From Goniomonas avonlea (Eukaryota > Cryptophyceae > Goniomonadida > Goniomonadaceae): 18,195 bases of DNA. Under the pieces are notes generated by a model that had not been told where the DNA came from, made no database searches, and saw only the letters and a list, made by a program, of their open reading frames with translations. The stretch spans positions 1 to 18,195 of the forward strand of contig QUTJ01031771.1 of NCBI GenBank assembly GCA_003573635.1, in the 5' to 3' direction. Both the position numbers and the translations under genes were made by a program. Below, piece after piece: positions 7,947 through 16,254 of this stretch (the stretch's first letter is position 1; each line of letters opens with the position of its first letter).

Positions 7947-10900
7947 TTACGAATCGAGCATTGGGCCCGGACTCAAGGTGCTCTGTGATGGAGTGAGCCC
8001 AGCAACAACGACGCAAAGAGAAAACACACCACAATGGTAGCGGCATCAACACGAAGGAGTGGATCAAGAACCAGACACCGACGAGTAACATCGGCAACCA
8101 TCCTTGCGCTGCACTCCCAATCTCCCCAGGCAGGTCCAGTGTACGGGTCCCTGGCACATTGGATTTGCTCCTCAGGTCGCAGAGGCGGCGGCAGGCGTGA
8201 CAAGTAGGGTGCGAGTACTCGCTCCTCAGTCTGCCTTGGTGTCACCTTGGCTAACTCGAAATTGCATCTCCCACCATTGGGCAACTGCATCAGTGGAGGA
8301 GAGACATCACCTGAGCAAAGATGGCGTAGACGTCTTCACCGGTGGCCCCAAAGAGGAAAGGCTGCACAGTGAGCAGCTCGAACAGCAGCTGCGGCGTCTC
8401 AGTGAAACGAAAGATCACAGACTGACCCAACTAGGGGAATACGCTTGATGTGCACGAAAGATCACAGACCTGGCCTAGCAACCAAATATCACTGGCTGTG
8501 GAGGCGTGCAGAGTGGGGAGGTGCGGCTGCTGCTGCTGCTTGGATGCAGACCTCACAACTTCGGGAGGCACAGACCACCTGAACTGTCGCAGCAGGTAGT
8601 CCCGGCCTCCTTGTGTCTCCGACATTCTCTTGTATTCCAAGGTTGATGGAAGGAGCTGCAGTGTGTCAGCGCACAGCTGGCCGACCAAGGACCGACCATG
8701 CGCTGACGCCGGTCATGGCCAGGGACCTACTGGCACACACCAAGACAACTCAAGGGTGTGAGCAACCTCAGCTCAGTGCAACAAGCAGGCGCGAGGGCGC
8801 AGGACTGCAGTGATCACCAGTGTTTGCCTGAGAGGGTGCAAGGCTGCCTATGCGTGCCTTTGTAGGGCGCAGGACTGCCGTGATCACCAGTGCGAGATTA
8901 CCTGTGTGAGGTTGCATGACAGCCATTGAGTGATTGGCGACCCAACTTGAGAAGCCGCGTCAAGGTCAATCAGCACCCAGCGGCCGTGCACGCGGACCTA
9001 TGGCAGGCGTGAGCCAATCAGATCACGCACGCTGTCACACCCATCACACACACTGTCACACCCAGCGGCCGTGCACGCGAACCTGTGACAGGCGTGAGCC
9101 AAGATCGCGCACGCTGTCACACCCATCACACACTGTCACACCCAGCGGCCGTGCACGCGGACCTGTGACAGGCGTGAGCCAATCAGATCACGCACACTGT
9201 TGTCACAAACCGTGTTCAGCTACGGAGACTGGCAGACACCCACAACATGCATTCACAAGGGAGACGCCGCACAATATTTTGCGGCTTGATGTCGTTATGG
9301 CAGTAGCCGAGGGAGTGCACGGACTGCAGACCCACAGCAATATCTCGTGCAATACGCAGCCGCTCGGGTCCTCCCAGCGCTCGCTCGCCCTGCATGGCAC
9401 GTCAACGACATGCCACGCGCAATACGCCGTATCTCAGCACTCGCTCACCCCGCAGAGATGACGCGTCAACGACATGCTACATGCAATGCGGCGTTTCTCA
9501 GCACTCACTCACCTTGCAGAGATTACACGTCAACGACATGTCAGCTGTGACTCACGCTCCCGCATGCATGGAATGTACCCATCACGACCGACAGTTGTTG
9601 TTGTGCCAAGGAGGAAAAAAAAAGATTTTTAAAAAAATTACGGACCCGAATCACATTGAGGAAGAAGATGGCGAGTGACACCCCTCCCAGTTCCATGACC
9701 TGGGGAATGTGTCAGGACCCCCCCCCCTCCCCCCGAGCGGGTCAACCCAGCCACAGGCACATCGCCACGCCAACCATGCTTCAACATCTTCACAACCATG
9801 CAGTCACGCAGCTCTTGGCACACCACCACACCGGCCATTCAACGATGACACCTTTCCCACAACCGCCCACACGCGCGCACACCTGACAAGTAACGCCGCC
9901 GCAGTCATACCACTTGACCAGGCGTGCGACTCCGTGCCCAGCCTCGCCTGCCGTCTTGGTGCGCAGGGCTGCCAGCTTCAGCTGCAGACGAACCTGCGAT
10001 ACGGCGTCCATGAGCAGAGAGGGTATGCTCGACATGCGTTGGACCGGCGACATGACATGCTCGACATGCAGATGGACCTTGACATGACATGCTCGACGTG
10101 CAGAGGGACCGCGACATGACATATGCTTGACATGCATTGGACCTGTCCTGCAACATGTGGCACCGCCGCATCACAAAGAGGTCGTACCTCCACGGGCGGG
10201 TACATGCCAGGCCAGTCAGGGTGGCACTTGCGCACCGACAGTCGCTGTGTCACGACATCATTCACGACCCAGACGACTGTACCGTGCCCTTCTCTCAGTT
10301 CCTGTGCAACAGAAGTGAGCCACACGCTATCCACACACAAGTCCAAGCAAGTCAAACCCCTGCCACAGACTCTCGTCGTGGTAATACATCACCTCGCCAC
10401 ATAAAAAATCCAAGATTCACCCGGTGAGGAGGAAATCGCCAATCAGGATGCGAAATGAAGCTCTGGGGTTGACGATAACAACGCAGTCGTTGAAAATCGC
10501 CGGTGAATGAGGTGAATCTTTGCTGTAACTCTTGCTGCCTGCCCAGCGCGGTCATGCCCTTGCCCGTGGTGCGGTGCGAGTGCAGTAGTAGTGGTGCAGG
10601 GACATCGTGTGGAAGTGTCAGAACGGCACAGCGCACGCGGTGTGGGACGCAACACGGCGGGTGGCGCAAGAGAACTGCGGCTGGCGCACTGTAGCTGCCC
10701 CGTGCGCGGTGTGTTGCAAAACTCTGTTATTTGCCGTGTGTTCGGATTGTGTGTGTCCGCAATAGTTGTCACACACCTCCTGTCTTTGGAGTCTCGAGAT
10801 ACCGCCACAAGGAAACGCAATCCCATGCTGTTGACGGGTCAGTGCTCACACTGCTCACAGCTGCAAGTGACAGTCAACATGTGAGACGGAAATCATTCGC

Positions 10901-12140
10901 ACCGAGCAGCTCGGGCGGCCATGCACTCCTCCCTCCTGCCAACAAAATTCAGGGTCAAACTGCCAGAAAACTCCATGAACAACTCCGCAACATGATGAAT
11001 CCTGGACACGGCGTGGACAAATGCGATTCAAGAGCCGTGTGAATGCTTGCAACTGCAGCAAGCGATACACGCGCTGAGCAACCTGAACAAAAGACTCACT
11101 GAGCAGCAAACGCGCTTGCAACCAATGCAATTGACTCAAGGGCAATCATCCATGGAGGCTGCCGCCACATGACTTTGACAACCTCACGCAAAGAACATCG
11201 AACTTCCTTATCCATCATCTGCCAGGAACGTTTTGTCGGTTCAAAGTTGTAGCATCAACCTGGTTGTACCTGGAGCCATCCAGAATTCAAAGCCTCAAGC
11301 AGACACACCAAACCCTGCACGGAAACGAGTTAGAATGAAGTCTATCGAGGGTACAAACGTGTACCTCATGCAACGAGGGTGGGTCCTGCTGCAGCAGGGT
11401 GTGCCCAAGAATTAAAAATGCCTAGGGACGCTCGTCAGGCAAAAACGGCATGCACCAAGAGATATTACCTCTGGCACCGTGTCACCACCGAAAAAAGCAG
11501 CGGATCGAAGCAACGCCACCCCCGCCTCGGTATTGCCATTCTGTAACAAGTAGGCACCAAACCAAACAAGTACGTCGGGCCGTTCGCTATGTGAATCCAA
11601 GACCCTGAGCTTTCAAGGTCAGGACATCGAGCATCCTTAGGTCAAGGCGGGGGCACCTCGCGTAATTAGGTCCTGCGTCTGCATGACCACGTGTGTGGAG
11701 TGTTTTGGCGACAAGGAAACTGTGTTCGACTGGATCTGCTGGGCAATTCCTTTTTTCAAGATCTAGATCTGCCAGCAATCAAATTTGAATAAAATATCAC
11801 GCAGCGCACCAAGTGCATTCACTGGAATCCAAGGACCTCGGGCCAAGCCTTTGGAAGTTTTCGCAACAACACGAATCGTGTACAAACATGCATCAAGGCC
11901 ATCGAAGGTCCAAAATGTTACGTTAGGTGACACATCCACCCGAAATGATCCTGCGCTAGAGCGAGATTCCACAGTGTATGCATGAGCGGACGCATCCTGC
12001 ATCCAGGACACACTCACTCGAAACGAGCCGGAAACAAACACGTGTGCTTGCACGGGGTCAATTGCACATACACAGCAATATTCTGCAACATAAAATGCCA
12101 CCAAAGTCCACCAAGTGAGTGCTGCCTTCAGTCTCATCAT
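7947..12140 (-). CDS. FN3-TPR-protein kinase gene (multi-exon; one gene inferred)
   Basis: Exons on the minus strand encode, in order, a start ATG at 12140 with a hydrophobic N-terminus, a fibronectin-III-like domain, TPR-like helices, and from 10301 on a protein kinase domain ending at 7947 (detailed in the next two entries). Phase-consistent short introns connect exons within each block. Between about 11200 and 10302 the reading is less certain: exon-like frames include GLVCLLEALNSGWLQ, MMDKEVRCSLRE, HHVAELFMEFSGSLTLNF and GLRFLVAVSRDSKDRR. No stop, polyadenylation signal or new start obviously ends one gene and begins another. A receptor-like or scaffolded kinase is a reasonable inference, but no clear transmembrane helix is visible. 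Two adjacent genes remain possible. Confidence 0.5.
8407..8469 (-). repeat. 15-bp direct repeat bounding a kinase intron
   Basis: CGAAAGATCACAGAC occurs at 8407-8421 and 8455-8469, 48 bp apart. On the coding strand the 48-nt intron (8422-8469) starts GTCTGTGATCTTTCG. The next exon starts TCTGTGATCTTTCG right after the CAG acceptor. Intron 5' end and downstream exon 5' end are therefore copies of each other. Confidence 0.8.
8794..8892 (-). repeat. 29-bp direct repeat of an acceptor-like segment (period 70 bp)
   Basis: AGGGCGCAGGACTGC, an A or C, then GTGATCACCAGTG, is found at 8794-8822 and 8864-8892. On the coding strand each copy reads CACTGGTGATCAC..GCAG followed by TCCTGCGCCCT, a possible acceptor plus exon start. 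The second copy lies just inside the intron that follows the DLD exon. Confidence 0.7.
8977..9205 (-). repeat. Triplicated 80-85-bp unit with an in-frame mini-exon (VRVHGRW)
   Basis: CCAGCGGCCGTGCACGCG followed by GAC or AAC occurs at 8977-8997, 9062-9082 and 9142-9162. On the coding strand each copy is a 21-nt phase-0 segment encoding VRVHGRW, preceded by CACGCCTGTCACAG (or CTGCCATAG in the leftmost copy). The two upstream copies are followed by GTGTGACAG, a usable donor. The leftmost copy runs straight into the DLD exon 8902-8997. The spacers are also repeated (ACACCCATCACACA and GTGAGCCAATCAGATC). Confidence 0.85.
9369..9540 (-). repeat. Three 64-bp tandem units at the kinase catalytic-loop exon boundary
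   Basis: CGTCAACGACATG recurs at 9400, 9464 and 9528, exactly 64 bp apart, each preceded by a TCAGCACTCGCTCACC-like segment. On the coding strand two copies read CTGC(A/G)(A/G)G GTGAGCGAGTGCTGAG, with a donor-like GTGAG. In the third the corresponding sequence is GCAG|GGCGAGCGAGCGCTGG, used as the start of the catalytic-loop exon (9389). Confidence 0.8.
9600..9882. other. Low-complexity stretch within the kinase gene
   Basis: It contains an A-rich run (9615-9641) and a C-rich run (9719-9736). Open minus-strand frames here (for example VVVCQELRDCMVVKMLKHGW) could hold the missing strand-5/hinge exon, but I could not fix splice sites. Confidence 0.3.
10026..10147 (-). repeat. 32-34-bp tandem repeat (x4) inside a kinase intron
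   Basis: TGCTCGACATGC followed by a short variable part and GGACC recurs at 10026, 10058, 10090 and, degraded, 10124, linked by GCGACATGACA. The array fills most of the 194-nt intron between the strand-3 Lys exon (ending 10188) and the helix-C exon (starting 9993). Confidence 0.8.
10302..11364. other. Probable exons and introns linking the FN3/TPR and kinase parts (unresolved)
   Basis: Minus-strand pieces look coding: GLVCLLEALNSGWLQ between CGTGCAG and CAG|GTACAACC; MMDKEVRCSLRE after CTGGCAG; HHVAELFMEFSGSLTLNF continuing to a GTGCGAATG donor with TTGCAG 42 nt on; GLRFLVAVSRDSKDRR near 10780-10825; RFTSFTGDFQRLRCYRQPQ near 10450-10510. No recognised domain. No plus-strand gene is convincing. 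Confidence 0.35.
11365..12140 (-). other. FN3-like domain and TPR-like exons
   Basis: Exon 1 is 11810-12140, exon 2 11657-11768, exon 3 11469-11604 and exon 4 11365-11388; introns are 41, 52 and 80 nt, in phase. After MMRLKAALTWWTLVAFYVAE (possible signal peptide or anchor) the sequence shows a fibronectin-III pattern: FRVSVSW, AYTVESRSS, LDACLYTIRVVAKTSKGLA (the Y-x-I-x-V-x-A strand). Exons 2 and 3 read SFLVAKTLHTRGHADAGPNY and ARVLDSHSERPDVLVWFGAY, then LLQNGNTEAGVALLRSAAFF. The spacing of small and large residues is TPR-like. FN3 next to TPR suggests protein-binding parts upstream of the kinase. Confidence 0.65.
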
Positions 12141-12496
12141 GGTTCTGATGGATTCTTTGATCAGGACAACCCTCTCTAGCTAGTCGAGCGAGAATTCTGC
12201 ATGTTGGGGCTCCATGCGGAGACAAGGGTTTAGGGTTTGGGCCTCCATGATAAGATTTGGTGTCGTCTTTTCGACCGTCATTTCCAGCAAGGGAAAAATA
12301 TTGTATCGAACAAAAAAAGTTTAAAAAACTTGCAGTCCAATTGTTCAATTGTTGATAGCGAAACAACAGCGAAAAGTTGGGGGCCTGGCCGATAGCACAG
12401 CTCAATTGAAGCACTTGAAGCACTGGTCAAAGTCAAACTTAAGTGTAGATTGGAACAGTATGAGCAGCGTTAAGGGAACGTTGCTGCTTGGCCGCA
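12141..12496. other. Region between the FN3 gene start and the transposase start
   Basis: This should hold the divergent promoters of the minus-strand gene (ATG 12140) and the transposase (ATG 12497). AAGGGTTTAGGGTTTGGG near 12225-12242 resembles two TTTAGGG telomere-type units. CAATTGTTCAATTG lies near 12339-12352 and GAAGCACTTGAAGCACT near 12406-12422. A left transposon end would be expected here, but I see no inverted repeat matching the sequence right of the transposase. Confidence 0.4.
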
Positions 12497-15400
12497 ATGG
12501 CCCTACGTGGGCGGTGGGAGAAACCTCTGGGGCCAGGGAGGTGTCTTCTTCTTCCTGGTGGAGGAGGTCGGGCAGACATTGTGTTTCACTCTCTTAGAGA
12601 GCGTGACAGGTACTGTGGCACTGAAGGTGTGTCTCCTTCACTGTTCAAGAGGGTCTGTGTGGAGTGCAGGAACCAGCGTTCACACCAAGCAGCATGCTCG
12701 CAACTTTTTGAGACGGGATCTAGACCCAGTGTTTCTGGGAATTCCCAGAGTTTTTTTCCTGCAAGGCCAGCTGCCTCTGGCGCCAGTGCTCAGGCGGCTG
12801 AGGTGCCGGTGCCTCGCCCAGACAATGGTGAAGGCGATGATGGAGATGACTCTGAGCAGGAAGAGGTGGAATCGGAGGAGGCTGGTGAATCACTCCCCAA
12901 TGTGTCTGAAGTGCTTGGCAGTAATGCTGATGAGTACATCAGTGCACATGTAACACGTTCGAGAAAGTTGCTGCCAAGTTCTAACTCGATCCGCTTTCCG
13001 TTTCCATCTCCAGCTTGCCTGAACTGGAATGATTCTCGGAAACTGAATCCGTTTGCAGCATTTTTTTCACATGGCGATTTATTTCTATGGGACCCTGAGC
13101 AGGCATTCAAGGAACACTTTGACCTGAATGTCGTGCCATGCCCATTCTGCAAGCAGCGAGGGGTGCTGAGGCGAAAGGGGTATTCACCTGTAAATAGACT
13201 GATACTTCGTGCAGATGCCACACCCAGTGTGCTGAACTCTGTACAGTATGAACACTTCAGATGCCCTGAGTGTAAGCCTGGACGAAAATCCAGGTACTGT
13301 CTGTCCTCCTCAACCGAGTTCCTGTCCGGGTTGAGTCCTGTTGTCCTGTGCGAGTTTCCAGCTATTCTCAGCAAGAAGTGTGCAGTGTCACCTGGTTTCA
13401 GCACACTGGTGCGTGCTTTGAAACAGGAGGGCAGGGTTCCACTGAGTGGAATTGAGAGTCTTTTGGAAGAGGTAGCCACGACCGAGTTACTGGAGGCAGA
13501 AAAGTATGCCCTGTTCTTGCGGTGTGAGCTCACTAGTGCCACAGAGGCCTCCTCTGCACCTGGGGCACAACCCAGGGCTGTCCCCCTTCCCACCCTCCCT
13601 CCTTTGTTGTCTCTGACTGGGTTGCCGAAGTTGGTTAGCTCAGTTCTACTTGGCAGAAAGCTGGTTCGAACACTATACCAGCATGAGGCACAACGTCTAG
13701 AAGGGTTTGCACAAAGCTCTCTGGTTAGAGCTTGTAGGGAGGCACGTGGAATCAAAGCTGATCACACATTTTACATCACGCTGCACGGTGTGAAAGAGAG
13801 AACACGATCACAGGATGGAGTTTGGAAAATGCAACCTGTAGCAGATGCAGTCTTCACTGTGATGAACCATCTAGGATATCTCATGCACATCCAGTTTGTT
13901 TCTTCGAAATCAGTCGCAGCGAGAGCAGGTGAGTTGCGAAAGATGCAGCAACTCGCAGGAGGTAATCCAAGGATTGACTGCCGTGCATTCCGTGAGAGTC
14001 TTGGGTCTGACACCATGGTCCTTGGAGATATTTTCCATGCAGAGAAGGGTTACTTCGAGGGCTGTAAGGCCAAGTATCGTGAGAAGAGGAAGATTTTTAT
14101 GGGACAGGTTGCACTAGCTTTTCTAGTGTTCGAGGAGCAAGATGTGAAGGCTTTTGTTGTTCGTGAAACAGAGCGCCGACTGCAGTTTCTAAAGACAACA
14201 CAACCTAGCCTCGCACCAGAACAGGCTAGGAAGTTGGCAAAGGAGCTGGCTGAGAAGGCCGGCACCTCGGCATCCAAGCTGGCTTCCTCTGTTGAGGTAA
14301 GAAGGGGTGTGCGTGAGCGTGCTGATATTATTCAGAGACTCAAGGCAGCTGTTGATCATTTTGATGCCCTTGACCTGTTTCATTCTTCATTGAAGTCACA
14401 CCATCGTGAAGTCCTTGCTCAAATCGAGGCTGGCCACTTTGATACCCCTGACACTAGTGACATGCCAGAACACGTGAACATTGGCACACAGCAGTCTCCA
14501 CGGTTTATTCACTGTCGCTCCACCTCTCAGCTAGAGAGTGCCCACAGATGGTTGCGTCCTTTGTTTACTGCTGGAAGTGAGCCCTTTCTCGCCCATGATG
14601 TGACTCTCGATGCTTCTCTGCGTTTCAATATGAAGAAGGACATCCTCTTTGCAACTGCAAGCGGAGCATCTCCTCTCTTCTGTTTTGATCCAGAGCTGTT
14701 GAACAGAGTCAAACGTCTTCTCGGGCCTGCTCTCTCTCTGTCTCACCCTCTGTCCTCATGGAGTCTCCTTGATCCACTTCCGACTGATCATCCTGACCGT
14801 GTGAATGTTGGTGTTGTGGCATCTGACAGGTCTTCTGTCGCTGCTGCATCATTCTCTCTCTTTGTTGAGTCCAGTGACAGAGCCTCAGAGTTGTCGGCTA
14901 AATTGGAGGGTCTGTCTAATAGGCACAAGGGTGACATTAACTGGCGTGGTGAAGGCAACAACCTCCCAACTAGTGTCACCCCAGTCACCTCTGAGGCAGA
15001 GGCCATTTTCCTCAGTCATCTTGCCCGACTTGATCGGGAGGGTAGACAGGGGGGGAGTGTGAGGCCTCGCTCTCTTGAGAGTGCAGATCATTTCGTGAAG
15101 TGGCATGATGTAGAGGCAATCACACGACGATACAATTCCATGTGGCTTGAGGCTGTCGCATCGGGCCAGATGCTGACAGCTCAGTCCTATTCATACCGAG
15201 TGGTCCCACCGGATTCTGAGCCTACACCAGACAGAGAGACACACCAGCTTGACCCTGCACACATGCACCTCAAGGAGGTGTGTCATGTGCGAGAGTTCCT
15301 CCAGAGCAAGGGTGAGGCATGGTTGACAGCTCTAGCGATCAGTCCCTCTGCTACAGAGAGAGAGAGAGCCAAACGTGCAAGGGTGGAGTCACTCACAGAC

Positions 15401-15918
15401 ACGATTTGCCCTCCAGGAGAGGAGCAGCCCCTTCCCCCGAGGTTACCATTTACACTTCCTTCTCCAGCACCTGTCCAACCACATGTATTTCTCACTGCCC
15501 GAGATGCTAGTGTCACTGAGAGAGAGAGCTCCCCCTCTCCCTCTCGCTCTCTCTCTCTCTCTCTGGCCCTCCCTCTTCACAGTTACCGTTACCGTTACTG
15601 GCACCTCCTACCCGACCTCCCACCCTACCTCCTACCCTACCCCCTACCCGACCGCTACCTCCTTCTGTGCCAAGTCGTGATGTGGTGCGCTGTCCGGAGT
15701 GCAACAGTGGGCAACACAGGGACATTGCAGTTCAAGCCCTGCAATGTCCAGTCGCTGCGAAGCAGGTGACTTTGAAGCGACATGGCACTGGTGGAAGTGC
15801 CCACAAACAAGCAGTCCGCTGGTGGTCTGAACTGTCTGAAGCTGATCGTGCCACAGCCCGACAGGGCAACTTGTTTAAGTTGAACTTGTTTAAGTTCAGT
15901 TTGTGCAGTGGGCTGTGA
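12497..15918 (+). CDS. DDE transposase with zinc-binding domains (DUF6729-like), C-terminus in a second frame
   Basis: From ATG 12497 a single frame stays open to 15769. An N-terminal Cys cluster (CVECRNQRSHQAAC) and an acidic linker come first. Then comes a zinc-ribbon-like block: VPCPFCKQRGVLRRKGY (C215, C218) and FRCPECKPGRKSRYC (C256, C259). This resembles the DUF6729-type region of algal and fungal transposase-like proteins. The RNase H-like core follows: ADHTFYITLHGVKER (D422), strands ending FVSSKSVAARAGEL, LGDIFHAEKGY (D511), TSQLESAHRWLRPLF (E680) and LRFN. This is the DDE triad of a cut-and-paste transposase. Past about 15520 the protein-like reading moves to another frame: Pro-rich LPLPLLAPPTRPP, then RCPECNSGQHRDIAVQALQC and a stop at 15916-15918. 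An intron ending at CTTCACAG (15582) or a CT-repeat slip would join the parts. The C-terminal Cys motif would be a final zinc finger. AATAAA follows the stop by 17 nt. Confidence 0.8.
15518..15567 (+). repeat. GA and CT microsatellite at the transposase frame change
   Basis: GAGAGAGAGAG (15518-15528) and a long CT run (about 15535-15564) sit where the good reading moves from one frame to the next. The CT run, followed by GGCCCTCCCTCTTCACAG, is also an ideal polypyrimidine tract and acceptor. Confidence 0.8.
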
Positions 15919-16131
15919 AGGCGCTCACACTTTGAAATAAACTTTATTTGGAATTTTACTTGCCCTTGTGCTCTTGTCGATCTGTCACCTCCCATGCTTG
16001 ATGCTCGATGCTCAACCAACAATAAAGTACAAACATTGATCCCATTTGTTTCTGTTCATTTTGTGGAGTAGGCCGTGAAGGCACCAAGCTCCTTGGTTTT
16101 GTTGGCCGGTTGAGTGGGCCGTGAAGGCACC
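15911..16131 (+). repeat. Dispersed GGCYGTGAAGGC repeat (three copies)
   Basis: GGCTGTGAAGGC at 15911 overlaps the transposase stop. GGCCGTGAAGGCACC recurs at 16071 and 16117, the last two followed by AAGCT or TAGCT. They lie in the 336-bp region between the convergent transposase and dioxygenase genes, which otherwise shows only 3'-end signals. Confidence 0.6.
15936..15949. terminator. Two-way polyadenylation signal (AATAAA / TTTATT)
   Basis: AATAAA (15936-15941) lies 17 nt after the transposase stop on the plus strand. TTTATT (15944-15949) is AATAAA for the minus strand. A second plus-strand AATAAA lies at about 16021. Confidence 0.5.
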
Positions 16132-16218
16132 TAGCTCAGGCCTGCGAATTCTCCATTGTCTACCAAGATCGACAATGCCACACAAGACAAAAAGACAAAA
16201 AGACAAACAATAACATTG

Positions 16219-16224
16219 TTTAAT
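16219..16224 (-). terminator. ATTAAA polyadenylation signal of the dioxygenase gene
   Basis: TTTAAT on the plus strand is ATTAAA on the minus strand, about 31 nt past the dioxygenase stop (16255-16257). Confidence 0.45.
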
Positions 16225-16254
16225 AAAAATATAGTGCACTAGACTAAATCGAAG

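Larger units (their letters stand above)
7947..10301 (-). other. Divergent eukaryotic protein kinase domain (non-RD, DLD instead of DFG)
   Basis: Kinase landmarks fall in order on phase-0 exons. 10188-10301: ELREGHGTVVWVVND (Gly-rich loop) and RLSVRK (strand-3 Lys). 9883-9993: LQLKLAALRTK and VARLVKWYDCGGV (helix C to strand 5). 9240-9389: LRIARDIAVGLQSVHSLGYC then HNDIKPQN (catalytic loop; the usual R of HRD is N). 8902-8997: WVLIDLDAAS (DLD replaces DFG). 8470-8655: SVPPEVV (APE motif) and ASDIWLLGQ (helix F). 8311-8421: LLFELLTVQPFLFGATGEDV. 8030-8245: RRCLVLDPLLRVDA (terminal Arg motif). 7947-7982: last 11 residues. Lys, catalytic Asp and the metal-loop Asp are present, so activity is plausible. 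The hinge (9390-9882) and the region 8656-8901 are not fully modelled. Family: probably TKL-like or lineage-specific. Confidence 0.85.

Noticed and set aside
8977-9205. CRISPR-like array
   Set aside because: The units are head-to-tail 80-85-bp duplications with the spacers also repeated, located at an exon boundary of a eukaryotic gene.
9719-9736. C-rich homopolymer as a structural element
   Set aside because: Simple low-complexity sequence; no G-quadruplex-type spacing on either strand was clear.
12790-13755. 321-aa open frame on the minus strand
   Set aside because: It is antisense to the transposase zinc-ribbon and linker region and shows no domain.
12497-15918. Assigning the transposase to the KDZ superfamily
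   Set aside because: TET/JBP association made this tempting, but the D, D and E motifs (DHTF, GDIFHAEKG, SQLESAHRWL) do not match the KDZ patterns I know; a profile search is needed.
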